From Cronobacter condimenti 1330 (lineage in GTDB: Bacteria > Pseudomonadota > Gammaproteobacteria > Enterobacterales > Enterobacteriaceae): a stretch of DNA of 64,000 nucleotides. A model generated the notes under the pieces. The model was not told the origin of the DNA. It worked only from the letters and a program-made list of their open reading frames with translations, and did not search any database. Position 1 is the first letter of the stretch. Every line of letters begins with the position of its first letter. Location: contig NZ_CP012264.1 of NCBI RefSeq assembly GCF_001277255.1, positions 2,976,001 to 3,040,000 of the forward strand, written 5' to 3'. The position numbers and the translations under genes were made by a program. Below are positions 9,157 through 18,697 of the stretch, piece by piece.

Positions 9157-10164
9157 ATGATGCAACCCATTCATGGCGCCACGCCCCGCCCGGCGGGCGA
9201 GCCTCCCACCTCGCCCAACTCTGTGGGCGAGCAGCCGCTTTCTACCCAGCAGCGCACCGTGCTGGAACGGCTTATTACCCGGCTGGTGGCGCTGACCCAG
9301 CAGCAAAGCGCCGAAGTCTGGGCCGGCATGAAGCACGATTTGGGGTTAAAGAGCGATGCGCCGCTGCTCTCGCGCCACTTCCCGGCGGCTGAGCAGAATC
9401 TCAACCAGCGGCTTGGGCAGGCGCAGCAGACATATACGCAGCGCCAGGTGTTGTCGCAGTTGACTGAGCTTCTGAGCGTTGGCAACAACCGCCAGGCGGT
9501 GAGCGATTACATTCGCCAGCAGTTCGGCCATACCGCGCTCAACCAGCTCTCCGGCGAACAGCTCAAAAGCGTGCTGACGCTGCTGCAAAACGCGCAGTTG
9601 AGTATTCCTCAGCCGCAACAGCGTCCGGCGACCGATCGTCCGCTGCTGCCTGCTGAGCACAACACGCTCAACCAACAGGTGACGAAACTTGCGGCCGCGA
9701 CCGGCGAATCGCCGAAGCTTATCTGGCAGTCGATGCTGGAGCTGTCCGGCGTTAAGACCGGCGAGCTTATCCCGGCGAAGCATTTTGCCGCGCTGTCTAC
9801 CTGGCTTGCCGCGCGCCAGACCCTCGCCGATCAGCCAGCGCCAACGCTGCACAGCATTCAGGCTGCGCTGCGCCAGCCGCTGGAAGCGCGCGAATGGCAG
9901 GAGATAAGCGACTACGCCCAACAGCGTTTCCAGGCCACGCCGCAAACGGTGCTGACCACCCCGCAGGTGCAGGATTTACTTAATCAGGTCTTTATACGCC
10001 GCGCTGAACGCTCGCCTGAAACGCTCGAAGTGCGCCATATTCAGCCCATCTACAGCCCGCTTATCGCCTTTTTCACTCAGCCAGTGAAGACGATTTCCGC
10101 GAAACCCGGTCTTGCGATGTTCCTGCTGGTACTGGTGATCCTTCTGCTCTGGCTGGTTATCTGA
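9157..10164 (+). CDS. flk: Flagellar assembly regulator Flk (RflH/Div)
   Basis: Flk is an inner-membrane, mostly cytoplasmic protein that couples completion of flagellar rings to export and FlgM secretion. The 335-residue product has a Gln-rich N-terminal body, the conserved blocks LLSRHFPAAEQNL and IWQSMLELSGVK, and a single C-terminal membrane helix (about residues 318-334). Start ATG 9157 has AAGGA six bases upstream; ATG 9160 is an alternative, and an in-frame TTG lies just before. Confidence 0.93.
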   Translation: MMQPIHGATPRPAGEPPTSPNSVGEQPLSTQQRTVLERLITRLVALTQQQSAEVWAGMKHDLGLKSDAPLLSRHFPAAEQNLNQRLGQAQQTYTQRQVLSQLTELLSVGNNRQAVSDYIRQQFGHTALNQLSGEQLKSVLTLLQNAQLSIPQPQQRPATDRPLLPAEHNTLNQQVTKLAAATGESPKLIWQSMLELSGVKTGELIPAKHFAALSTWLAARQTLADQPAPTLHSIQAALRQPLEAREWQEISDYAQQRFQATPQTVLTTPQVQDLLNQVFIRRAERSPETLEVRHIQPIYSPLIAFFTQPVKTISAKPGLAMFLLVLVILLLWLVI

Positions 10165-10169
10165 CAGCA

Positions 10170-10200
10170 AAAAGGCGTCTTTCGACGCCTTTTCTTTTTT
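10170..10200 (+). terminator. Terminator of flk
   Basis: Stem AAAAGGCGTC/GACGCCTTTT with a TTTC loop, followed by CTTTTTT on the plus strand. The A-rich 5' side may also let it end the convergent autotransporter transcript. Confidence 0.9.
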
Positions 10201-10213
10201 CTGCATTCACGCA

Positions 10214-12988
10214 TCAGAAACTTAACGACACGCCCGCCAGCACGCTGCGGTTGCTGTAGCGACCATCGCTGGTCTCCTGTTCGCCTGTCAGGTTCAGATT
10301 AAGCGCAGGCGTCGCCTGCCAGCCCAGCGACACTGCGCTGGTCAGCGTTTTCGCCGGTGCCGTAACGCCGTGCAGCGCTATCGGCTGATTGACGCCGGTG
10401 AAGCTCGCCTGATAATGCCCTTCGTCCTGACTCAGCGCGTGTTGCAGATGCGTCTGGAAGCTCAGGTTAAGGCGTCCGTGCGTTTTAAGATCAATGTCAT
10501 ACCCTGCACGTAACCCTGCGCCTGCCTGCCAGCGCGTTGTGGTCTGGTTATCCGCACGCAGACCGAAACCTGAACCGCTCTTCTCTGTGAACGCGTCCTG
10601 CTTCAGCGTGATGTACTGCGTATCGATAAACGGCGTCACCTGCAGACCGTCAACGTTAAAGCGATACCCCGTTTCGCTGCCAAGCGACATCCAGCTGCCG
10701 CTCTGACGGCTGCTGACGCGCTCGGCGCTGCTGCCAAGCCACAGCATACGGTGCTGGCGGCCGTCGTAGTAACCGGATGCCAGACGGCCAGTCAGGTAGT
10801 AGCTGCCAAACACTTTACCGCCGTACAACGCCGCTTCGCTCAGACTGCCGGTATTACGCTCGCCGCCACTGCTCAGCGCGCTGAAGGTTTCAGTGCGAGA
10901 GACCGACGTGCCGATAAACGTATGTTCGTCAATAAACCGATCCTGCCCGGTCACCCAGCCTTTCATCGAATAACTTACCGGCGCGAAACCGCCACGCCCC
11001 AGGCTGCCGTTCCAGGAGAGCGTATCGCTCCAGCTACGGCTTTGCGGCGCGTCCAGCAGTGCCGCGATGCGCGATGCGCTGCTGCGCTGGTTGACGTTAA
11101 TCGCCTGCCAGGTAAGCGCCGCCGTGGCGGCTGGCAATTGTCCGGAGAGGCTTTCCAGCGCCGCGCGCGCAGACTGATTGCTGGAGGTACGCTGCAGTTC
11201 GCCCGCCGCCTCGGCAAACGAACTGGCGCGAACCGCCACGCCACTCGCTACTTGTTTATCAAGCTGTGTGAACGCCTGCTCAAGGCGCGCAGCCCCTGAG
11301 AGCGACGCTGCGGAAGCCGTGGCGACTTTGGTTTGCGTCACCTGCAGACGTTTAATGTTAAGCCACACCTGCTTCGTGTTATAGCCCAGCGAGCCGGTCA
11401 GGAAGACGCCTGCCGACTGCGTAAAGCGGCTGAATTTACCCGAGACTGCGCCCGCGTTGACGACCGGCTGGCGCGATTGCGTTACATAGCCTGCGGGTAC
11501 GCCAAGCAGATGAAGCCTGCCCGCAAGTGTCGCACGTCCGGCGACATCCAGCGTTGAGCCGAGCATAAACGCCAGGCTGCCGGTGGTACGCTGCGTATAG
11601 TTACGTACAAAACGTGTTTTTCCGTCGCGCACTAACACATACCCGCTGTTATCGACGTTGCCCTTCACGGTGCGCACATCAAGCGTCCCGGCACGGCCAA
11701 CCGTCACGGCGGAGGCCAGACTTTTAGCGGATGAGAGACTGCCGCCCAGCACCTGCGTGGTGCCGGTATAGCTCGCATCCTGGGTCAACACCAGTTTGCC
11801 GGTGCCGCTTTTAATCAACCCGCCGCTGCCGCTGATGGCGTTGCTCCAGGTGGAGGTATAGCCATTAAACGCGACGCTTACGGTGCCCCAGTTAAATTTC
11901 GCCGGGCCGTTAATAGCTTTCGCGGCATTTAACATGCCGTAGCCGAATACCGGATCCACGCCGGGCGCGCCGATGTCGGTCGCGGTGCCAAGCAGCGTCT
12001 GACGTACCAGATCGTTGGTAAAGTACGGATATTTCTGCCAGACCAGCGCCGCCGCACCAGAAACCTGAGGTGCAGCGAATGAGGTGCCGCTAACCATGCG
12101 CAACCCTTGTCTGCCGGTACTGTCGGTATAAGGCACATAAACGCTGCCCGGCGCGGCCAGACAGTTGTTTTTCATCACCCCGCAGCGGTTGGCGTAACTT
12201 GCGATATAACCCGGGTTAAAAGAGTCTGTCGCCGTTGCGACCAGCCAGCCTTTATCAAGCCCGGCCGCAGGAGCAAGTGACGGCAGTTTCGCAATCCCAA
12301 TCGGGTTGGCGGCGCCATCGTTACCGCTCGCAAAGACGATCAGGCCGTTATACGTAGAAACAAACGGTTTCCAGGCATTGACGTAATAGTTGGTCGTCGC
12401 GGTACTGGCCGGGTTCCAGTCCGCAATGCCCCAGGAGTTGTTAATAATTTTCGCGCCCGCGCGCGCCAAATCGTAATTGATCTTGCTGAAGTTCAGGCTC
12501 TGGCGGGTATTGGCGACATCGGTAATGATGCGCGCGCTGATAAGCGACACGCCGGGTGCGGTTCCGCCACTAAAAATACCTGTCGGGCGACCAGCCAGCG
12601 TCTGCGAGACCGACGTACCATGACCACGGACATCGCCGACGCTGAGATTGTTAGTGGCAGGGTCGACATAATTCAGGACGCCTTTCACTGTGCCAGCAAG
12701 CCCCGGGGCCGTTGCGAGGATCCCCGTATCCGCCACGCCAACCTTGATACCTGCGCCACTGACGCCAGCGGCACGGGCGGTCGCCGCATTAGTGATAAAT
12801 AGCGGACGGTTAAAGTTCGTACGCGTGACGACATCTGTCGGCACGGCAAAAGGTGCGTCAGTAAAGGTCTCCTGCACATCCTGCTTTTCGCTGGCGGTTG
12901 CGGCACCTGAACATGACAAAATGATGAGTAGTATCACTTTCCCTTTGGTTAATAAAATCCCTTTACCCAAAGACGGCTCTGTGGGCAT
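10214..12988 (-). CDS. Subtilisin-family (S8) autotransporter serine protease
   Basis: A 924-residue type V secreted protease. Start ATG 12988 is chosen because GGGGA lies 8 bases upstream and it opens directly into a signal peptide (KGKVILLIILSCSGAATAS). The passenger contains the S8 triad: Asp in VGVADTGI, His in RGHGTS and Ser in SGTSFAAPQ, plus KIINNSWG. After the protease comes an autotransporter beta-helix repeat (LIKSGTGKLVLTQDASY), a linker, and a C-terminal beta-barrel of about 270 residues ending in VLAGVSLSF with the terminal Phe typical of BAM substrates. It occupies the flk-fabB interval where E. coli has yfcJ, so it is an accessory gene. Substrate is unknown. Confidence 0.93.
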   Translation of the reverse strand: MPTEPSLGKGILLTKGKVILLIILSCSGAATASEKQDVQETFTDAPFAVPTDVVTRTNFNRPLFITNAATARAAGVSGAGIKVGVADTGILATAPGLAGTVKGVLNYVDPATNNLSVGDVRGHGTSVSQTLAGRPTGIFSGGTAPGVSLISARIITDVANTRQSLNFSKINYDLARAGAKIINNSWGIADWNPASTATTNYYVNAWKPFVSTYNGLIVFASGNDGAANPIGIAKLPSLAPAAGLDKGWLVATATDSFNPGYIASYANRCGVMKNNCLAAPGSVYVPYTDSTGRQGLRMVSGTSFAAPQVSGAAALVWQKYPYFTNDLVRQTLLGTATDIGAPGVDPVFGYGMLNAAKAINGPAKFNWGTVSVAFNGYTSTWSNAISGSGGLIKSGTGKLVLTQDASYTGTTQVLGGSLSSAKSLASAVTVGRAGTLDVRTVKGNVDNSGYVLVRDGKTRFVRNYTQRTTGSLAFMLGSTLDVAGRATLAGRLHLLGVPAGYVTQSRQPVVNAGAVSGKFSRFTQSAGVFLTGSLGYNTKQVWLNIKRLQVTQTKVATASAASLSGAARLEQAFTQLDKQVASGVAVRASSFAEAAGELQRTSSNQSARAALESLSGQLPAATAALTWQAINVNQRSSASRIAALLDAPQSRSWSDTLSWNGSLGRGGFAPVSYSMKGWVTGQDRFIDEHTFIGTSVSRTETFSALSSGGERNTGSLSEAALYGGKVFGSYYLTGRLASGYYDGRQHRMLWLGSSAERVSSRQSGSWMSLGSETGYRFNVDGLQVTPFIDTQYITLKQDAFTEKSGSGFGLRADNQTTTRWQAGAGLRAGYDIDLKTHGRLNLSFQTHLQHALSQDEGHYQASFTGVNQPIALHGVTAPAKTLTSAVSLGWQATPALNLNLTGEQETSDGRYSNRSVLAGVSLSF

Positions 12989-13498
12989 AGTTGGTTTCCC
13001 CGGCTGACAACGCCTCATAAGAGGCAAACAACGTTTCCCTGAATTCCGCAAATGGATTTCGGATTTCTTTTATGCTGCGTCCTTCATCACTATCTTTTTG
13101 AAAAGATAATAAATGGCATGCTTTGATAGGTATGTTCCGACAGCCGTCCTGTATCAGGAGAAAACAAAGACGCCCGGATATATAGTGATATATCGGCCAA
13201 AATCATCGCAACTTTATTATTAACGTCTTAATACGCACTTTAATAAAAATAAGAGTTAACTTTCAGTCAGTTAATTTTGTTAAAAATACGTTATTTCTGA
13301 CTTAAGCGAAATCATGAGGCGTAATGTCAGCGCGGATACGCAGAAAGAAGAACGGATTTACCTTAAGGAGAGCAAAAAGATGCCTGAGAGAATAACTACC
13401 GCAAAAACAGCAGGTTATATAAAAAGTAAAAACGGGGAAATAAAGGCAGTAAAAAAGGAAACGGGGCAGACGCAAAAAAGACGAACAGAAAATAAAGT
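12989..13498. promoter_or_regulatory. AT-rich intergenic region upstream of the autotransporter
   Basis: About 510 bases without a convincing gene, markedly richer in A+T than its neighbours. It must contain the autotransporter promoter. An inverted repeat GATATAT-AGTG-ATATATC at 13177-13194, about 190 bases upstream of the start codon, could be an operator. The long plus-strand frame through it is low-complexity Lys/Glu-rich and then runs antisense to fabB, so I do not call it. Confidence 0.4.
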
Positions 13499-13523
13499 TA
13501 AAAAAAAGGAGCCTTGCGGCTCC
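13499..13523 (-). terminator. Terminator of fabB
   Basis: Hairpin GGAGCCGCAAGGCTCC (13523-13508 on the minus strand) followed by a run of T at 13507-13499. Confidence 0.92.
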
Positions 13524-13541
13524 ATTTCTTTTAAAGAGACA

Positions 13542-14759
13542 TTATGCCTGATATTTACGCATAACCAGCGTGGCGTTGGTCCCGCCAAAACCGAAGCTGT
13601 TAGACATCACAGTGGTCAGCTCACGCTCAACCGGCGCGGTGATGATATTCATCCCGTTCGCCTGCTCGTCCAGATCTTCGATGTTGATGCTCGGCGCGAT
13701 AAAGCCGTGTTCCAGCATCAGCAGCGAGTAGATGGCTTCCTGCACGCCCGCCGCGCCCAGCGAATGGCCGGTCATGGCTTTAGTGGCGGAGATGGCCGGG
13801 GTGTTGTCGCCGAACACTTCACGGATAGCGCCAAGCTCTTTAACATCGCCTACCGGCGTAGACGTGCCGTGAGAGTTCAGGTAGTCAATCGGGGTATCCA
13901 CACCGTGCATTGCCATCTTCATGCAGCGCACTGCGCCTTCGCCAGACGGAGCAACCATGTCAGCGCCGTCAGAGGTCGCGCCGTAGCCGACGATTTCAGC
14001 GTAGATATGCGCGCCGCGCGCCAGCGCGTGCTCCAGCTCTTCCACCACAACCATACCGCCGCCGCCTGCGATAACGAAGCCGTCACGGCTCGCATCATAA
14101 GTACGGGAGGCTTTTTCCGGGGCCTCGTTGTATTTGGTGGAGAGCGCGCCCATCGCGTCGAACTCACACGCCATTTCCCAGCCGAGTTCTTCACCGCCGC
14201 CGGCAAAAACGATGTCTTGTTTGCCAAGCTGGATCTGCTCAACCGCGTTGCCGATGCAGTGTGCGGACGTCGCGCAGGCGGAGCTAATGGAGTAGTTAAC
14301 GCCGTGGATTTTAAACGGAGTCGCGAGGCAGGCGGAAACCGCAGAGGCCATCGCTTTGGTCACTACGTAAGGGCCAACCGCTTTCAGGCCACGCGGGCTG
14401 CGCATTGCGTCAGCGCCGAAAACCTGTGCTTTGGAAGATCCGCCAGAACCGGCAACGATACCGACGCGCGGGTTATTCTGATAGACCTCATCGCTCAGAG
14501 CGGCATCTTTGATAGCTTCCTGCATAGAGAGGTAAGCATAAATAGAGGCATCGTTCATGAAACGCACCACTTTGCGATCGATAAGACCGGTGGTGTCCAG
14601 CTTCACGTTGCCCCAGACGTGGCTACGCATACCAGCGTCGAGAAATTCTTGAGAGAAAGTGATCCCCGAGCGTCCTTCCCGCAGGGATGCCAGGACTTCC
14701 TGCTGGTTATTACCGATGCTGGAAACAATGCCCAGGCCAGTAATTACTGCACGTTTCAT
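13542..14759 (-). CDS. fabB: 3-oxoacyl-ACP synthase I (KAS I)
   Basis: FabB elongates acyl-ACP with malonyl-ACP and is needed for unsaturated fatty acids. The 405-residue thiolase-fold protein has the catalytic Cys in ISSACATSAHCIG (about residue 163) and the two His in NSHGTSTPVGD (about 298) and MTGHSLGAAG (about 333). It is monocistronic, with a strong terminator. A FabR-type palindrome and a FadR-like box lie 46-85 bases upstream of the start. Confidence 0.98.
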   Translation of the reverse strand: MKRAVITGLGIVSSIGNNQQEVLASLREGRSGITFSQEFLDAGMRSHVWGNVKLDTTGLIDRKVVRFMNDASIYAYLSMQEAIKDAALSDEVYQNNPRVGIVAGSGGSSKAQVFGADAMRSPRGLKAVGPYVVTKAMASAVSACLATPFKIHGVNYSISSACATSAHCIGNAVEQIQLGKQDIVFAGGGEELGWEMACEFDAMGALSTKYNEAPEKASRTYDASRDGFVIAGGGGMVVVEELEHALARGAHIYAEIVGYGATSDGADMVAPSGEGAVRCMKMAMHGVDTPIDYLNSHGTSTPVGDVKELGAIREVFGDNTPAISATKAMTGHSLGAAGVQEAIYSLLMLEHGFIAPSINIEDLDEQANGMNIITAPVERELTTVMSNSFGFGGTNATLVMRKYQA

Positions 14760-14804
14760 TCAATACCTCTTCGAGTACGCTAAGTAAGTGTCGTGTCGCA
14801 AGAT

Positions 14805-14844
14805 AGCGTACAGTTGTACGCCGAACAAGTCCGATCAGCCAGAT
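14805..14844 (-). promoter_or_regulatory. FabR palindrome and adjacent FadR-like box upstream of fabB
   Basis: 14805-14822 contains the perfect inverted repeat GCGTACA-GT-TGTACGC, the FabR operator type known for fabA and fabB. Directly upstream, ATCTGGCTGATCGGACT (14844-14828 on the minus strand) resembles the FadR operator. In E. coli, FabR represses and FadR activates fabB from adjacent sites. Confidence 0.75.
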
Positions 14845-14915
14845 AGGCAAGAAATTTGCGATGTCTGACCGGGCTCGCTAAGATCGTGCGACTGCCTGTC
14901 ATTCGAGCAATTTAC

Positions 14916-16931
14916 GTGAAACCTAACGCAATCCAGTCCGCCAGCCTGACGTTTAATAATGAGGGTACACCTGTTTCCCGAGATTTTGATGACGTTTATT
15001 TTTCAAATGATGATGGTCTGGAAGAGACCCGCTATGTCTTTCTGAACGGCAATCAGCTTCCTGAACGCTTTATGACACACCCGCGTGACAGCTTTGTGGT
15101 GGCCGAAAGCGGCTTTGGCACCGGGCTGAATTTTCTGACGCTCTGGCAAGCGTTTGAAGCATTTCACCAGGCGCACCCGCACGCCGCGTTGCAGCGTCTG
15201 CACTTCATTAGCTTTGAAAAATTCCCGCTGACGCTTGCCGATCTGCAAAGCGCGCACGCCCACTGGCCGGAACTCGCGCCCTTGGCGCAACAGCTGCAGG
15301 CGCAGTGGCCGCTGGCGCTACCGGGCTGTCAGCGGCTGCGGCTTGATGACGGGCGCGTGACGCTCGACTTGTGGCTTGGCGATATCAATGCACTGGTCGA
15401 CACGCTGGACGACACGCATAACCGGCAAGTGGATGCGTGGTTTCTCGACGGTTTCGCGCCGTCAAAAAATCCCGAAATGTGGACGCCTGGCCTGTTCGCC
15501 GCCATGGCGCGTCTCGCCCGCCCCGGCGGCACGCTCGCAACGTTTACTTCCGCAGGGTTTGTGCGCCGCGGGTTGATGGAAGCCGGGTTCGATGTGGTGA
15601 AACGCAAAGGCTTTGGGCGCAAGCGCGAGATGCTGGTTGGCACGCTTGCCGCCGACACCGCCACGCCGCCTGCCCGCACGCCCTGGTATGCGCGCCGTGC
15701 GGCCCATGGCGAAAAGGACGCGGCTATCGTTGGCGGCGGTATCGCGAGCGCCCTGATGGCGCTGGCGCTGCAAACGCGCGGCTGGCAGGTTACGCTTTAC
15801 TGTCAGGACGAGGCGCCCGCGCAGGGGGCCTCCGGCAACCGCCAGGGCGCGCTCTATCCTCTATTAAGCCATCACGACGCCGCGCTGGCCGCGTTTTTCC
15901 CTGCGGCGTTCACCTTCGCGCGCCGGCTCTATGACGCGCTGCCGGTAGATTTCGATAACGACTGGTGCGGCGTGACCCAGCTCGGCTGGGATGAAAAAAG
16001 CCAGACTAAAATCCGCCAGATGCTGGAGCTCGGTCTGCCTGAAACCCTGGCGCGCGGCGTTGACAGCGACGCCGTAGCGGCGCACTGCGGTGTCGAGACC
16101 GGCTGTGGGGGTATTGAATATCCGCTCGGCGGCTGGCTCTGTCCGGCACAGTTAACGGCAGGCGTGCTGGCGCTCGCCCAGTCGCGCGGTCTGCAAATAC
16201 ATTACGGGCATACGGTCAGCGCAATCCTGCCGGAAAACGGCGGCTGGCGGCTGGATTTTGCCCACGGCGCACAGGCACAACACGCGACGCTGGTACTGGC
16301 AAATGGCCATCAGATAAACCAGTTTACGCAGACTGAAACGCTGCCCGTCTACGCGGTAGGCGGCCAGGTGAGCCATATCCCGACCACGCCAGGCCTCGGC
16401 GCGTTGCGCCAGGTACTGTGCTACGACGGCTACCTCACGCCGCAAAATCCGGTTAACGGTATGCACTGCATCGGCGCCAGTTATCATCGCGGCATTAGCG
16501 ACAGGCGTTATCGGGAAGCAGATCAGGAGCATAACCGCCAGCGGCTGATTGACTGCCTGCCGGAAGCTCGCTGGGCGCAGGAGGTGGACGTGAGCGCAGG
16601 CGACGCGCGCTGCGGCGTGCGCTGCGCCACGCGCGATCATCTTCCAATGGTCGGCAACGCGCCAGATTACGCCGCAACGCTTGCCGATTACGACGAACTC
16701 TCCCGCTATGCTGATACCCCTGAAACCGTCGAGCCCGCCCCGGTGCTGGAAAATCTTTTTGTGCTGGGCGCGCTCGGCTCGCGCGGGCTGTGTAGCGCGC
16801 CACTGGCGGCTGAGATCCTCGCCGCGCAGATGACCGGCGAGCCGCTGCCGCTTGATAGCGCCACGCTCGCGGCGCTCAATCCTAACCGTTTATGGGTGCG
16901 AAAATTATTGAAGGGTCGCCACGCCGGGTAA
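14916..16931 (+). CDS. mnmC: Bifunctional tRNA mnm5s2U34 biosynthesis protein
   Basis: MnmC converts cmnm5s2U to nm5s2U (FAD-dependent C-terminal domain) and then methylates it to mnm5s2U (SAM-dependent N-terminal domain) at the tRNA wobble position. In the 671-residue protein the methyltransferase domain has VVAESGFGTGLNFLTLW near residue 63, and the oxidoreductase domain starts near residue 270 with AAIVGGGIASALMALAL. GTG 14916 is chosen because MKPNAIQSASLTFNNEGTPV aligns with the E. coli N-terminus; the frame is open to 14856 but that part lacks similarity. The ribosome site is weak. It is divergent from fabB, as in E. coli. Confidence 0.95.
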   Translation: MKPNAIQSASLTFNNEGTPVSRDFDDVYFSNDDGLEETRYVFLNGNQLPERFMTHPRDSFVVAESGFGTGLNFLTLWQAFEAFHQAHPHAALQRLHFISFEKFPLTLADLQSAHAHWPELAPLAQQLQAQWPLALPGCQRLRLDDGRVTLDLWLGDINALVDTLDDTHNRQVDAWFLDGFAPSKNPEMWTPGLFAAMARLARPGGTLATFTSAGFVRRGLMEAGFDVVKRKGFGRKREMLVGTLAADTATPPARTPWYARRAAHGEKDAAIVGGGIASALMALALQTRGWQVTLYCQDEAPAQGASGNRQGALYPLLSHHDAALAAFFPAAFTFARRLYDALPVDFDNDWCGVTQLGWDEKSQTKIRQMLELGLPETLARGVDSDAVAAHCGVETGCGGIEYPLGGWLCPAQLTAGVLALAQSRGLQIHYGHTVSAILPENGGWRLDFAHGAQAQHATLVLANGHQINQFTQTETLPVYAVGGQVSHIPTTPGLGALRQVLCYDGYLTPQNPVNGMHCIGASYHRGISDRRYREADQEHNRQRLIDCLPEARWAQEVDVSAGDARCGVRCATRDHLPMVGNAPDYAATLADYDELSRYADTPETVEPAPVLENLFVLGALGSRGLCSAPLAAEILAAQMTGEPLPLDSATLAALNPNRLWVRKLLKGRHAG

Positions 16932-17035
16932 ATGGATGCGGCGCGCCAGGGCGCGCTGCACTACCTGATATGCCCTTCTGATATTTCTAAAAAAACATTT
17001 CACAAAATTTTGATCCAGGTTAACAAAGCGCGCTG

Positions 17036-17060
17036 TAAAAAGCGTCGGCGGTGCCGTTAA
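17036..17060 (+). promoter_or_regulatory. Possible sigma-28 (FliA)-like promoter of the chemoreceptor gene
   Basis: TAAA at 17036-17039 and GCCGTTAA at 17053-17060 resemble the FliA -35 core and the -10 GCCGATAA. Spacing between them is 13 rather than 15 bases, so this is tentative. A class-3 flagellar promoter would be expected for a chemoreceptor gene. Confidence 0.3.
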
Positions 17061-17099
17061 TACTCTTTACCGTCCCGGTAAATAAATGGCCCAATAAAA

Positions 17100-18656
17100 A
17101 TGAATAACCTCAAATTTTCTCAAAAAATAATAATGAGCCTCTCCATTATTCTCGCATTGATGCTCGTAATGGGAGCTTTGTCACTTTATTTTCTCAGCAA
17201 TAATAATAAGAGCGCGTCGTTTATTCTGACGGAGCGCTTTCCGGCCGTACGTTATACGCTTGAAATGCGTGGCGTTTTATCAGAGCTGCGTCTTCAGCAG
17301 GTGCAGATGATTGCTTCCCCGACCCTTGCCGAACGCGAAAAACATCAAAAGGAACTCCAGCAGGCGATCAATAATTTTCTCGATGCGCAAAATCATTACG
17401 TGCGGTTATATCAGGGCGATGCCCTGCCGCCGCTCGCCCTCAAAATCGTCGATAATTTTAAGGCATTTTCACAATCCAATAGTCAGGTGCTGGCGGCCCT
17501 GGCGCAGGAGGATATTGCGCTCGCCAGTAAAATCAGCGGTGATAACTCACGCCAGTATCGTACGGAGTTGATGGCCGATCTCGCGGCGCTGGAGAAAAAT
17601 GAAATCGCGGCGGCGGATGCTGAGGCGAAAAACGCGGAGCAGGGGTATGTCTCCGCCACCTGGATACAGATCCTGCTCGGTATCGTGGCACTGGTGGCAA
17701 GCGGTGTGATTGCGATGATCCTCACCCGCAACCTGATGCGCCAGCTTGGCGGCGAACCCGCGAAAGCGCAGGCGATCGCCTTTACGATATCCCGCGGCGA
17801 TCTCAGTAACCCCGTGACCTGGCGCGGTGATAACAACCTGCTGAGCTCGCTTGGCGTGATGCAAGACGAGCTACGTAAACTTATTGCCGCCATTCGTCAT
17901 TCGGCAGATACCGTCCTGAACCATGCGGGTGAAATCGCCTCGGGCAACCGTGAGCTTTCCGCACGCACCGAACAGCAGTCTGCGGCGCTTATCGAAACAG
18001 CAGCGAGCATGGAGCAGATAACCTCCACGGTGAAAAATAACGCCGAAAACACGCATCAGGCACGGCTGATGGCGGGCAACGCCGCCTCCAGCGCCCAGCA
18101 CGGCGGCGTAGTGATGAGCCAGGTATCGGGCACGATGCAGGCCATTTCTGCAAGCGCAGATAAAATGACGGAAATTATCGCACTTATTGAAGGTATCGCC
18201 TTTCAGACCAACATCCTCGCGCTCAACGCGGCGGTGGAAGCCGCCCGCGCCGGTGAACACGGCAAAGGGTTCGCGGTTGTCGCAGGCGAAGTGCGTAACC
18301 TCGCCCACCGCAGTTCAGAAGCGGCGAAAGATATCCGTCAGTTGATCGTTGGCACGACCGATAAGATGAGCGAAGGCGCGAATCTGGTGCGTATGGCGGA
18401 AACCTCAATGAGCGATATTATTGGCAACGCTACCCGCGTGCGCGATCTGCTGGATGAAGTCAATATGGCGACCCAGGAGCAGCAGCGCGGGATTGAGCAG
18501 ATAAACCTGGCGATTGCAGAGCTGGATAAAGTTACGCAAAGCAACGCCTCAATGGTGGAAGAGCTGGCGGGGTCGGCAGATGTGATGTCGGATGAAGTGA
18601 CGCGGCTGAATGCAGGAACGCGCGTGTTTCGTCTGGAGGCGTTACAGGCGCAGTAA
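17100..18656 (+). CDS. Methyl-accepting chemotaxis protein
   Basis: A 518-residue inner membrane chemoreceptor: TM1 about residues 10-32, periplasmic four-helix-bundle-type sensor (about 33-190), TM2 about 191-212, HAMP (about 213-265) and a cytoplasmic methyl-accepting coiled coil with the invariant kinase-control tip EGIAFQTNILALNAAVEAAR. It ends in FRLEALQAQ, without the C-terminal NWETF-type CheR/CheB tether, so it probably depends on other receptors for efficient adaptation. The ligand cannot be read from the sequence. It separates mnmC from yfcL, which are close neighbours in E. coli. Confidence 0.93.
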   Translation: MNNLKFSQKIIMSLSIILALMLVMGALSLYFLSNNNKSASFILTERFPAVRYTLEMRGVLSELRLQQVQMIASPTLAEREKHQKELQQAINNFLDAQNHYVRLYQGDALPPLALKIVDNFKAFSQSNSQVLAALAQEDIALASKISGDNSRQYRTELMADLAALEKNEIAAADAEAKNAEQGYVSATWIQILLGIVALVASGVIAMILTRNLMRQLGGEPAKAQAIAFTISRGDLSNPVTWRGDNNLLSSLGVMQDELRKLIAAIRHSADTVLNHAGEIASGNRELSARTEQQSAALIETAASMEQITSTVKNNAENTHQARLMAGNAASSAQHGGVVMSQVSGTMQAISASADKMTEIIALIEGIAFQTNILALNAAVEAARAGEHGKGFAVVAGEVRNLAHRSSEAAKDIRQLIVGTTDKMSEGANLVRMAETSMSDIIGNATRVRDLLDEVNMATQEQQRGIEQINLAIAELDKVTQSNASMVEELAGSADVMSDEVTRLNAGTRVFRLEALQAQ

Positions 18657-18662
18657 GATAAG

Positions 18663-18689
18663 CACCTGCGCGCCGGGCGGCGCGCAGGT
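18663..18689. terminator. GC-rich hairpin between converging mcp and yfcL
   Basis: Inverted repeat CACCTGCGCGCC / GGCGCGCAGGT spans the 41-base gap between converging genes. No T-run follows on either strand, so it may stabilise 3' ends rather than terminate alone. Confidence 0.5.
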
Positions 18690-18697
18690 TCACAGGC

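Noticed and set aside
13314..14783. 489-codon plus-strand open frame over fabB
   Set aside because: It is antisense to the unmistakable fabB gene; its unique first part is low-complexity and lacks similarity to any family I recognise.
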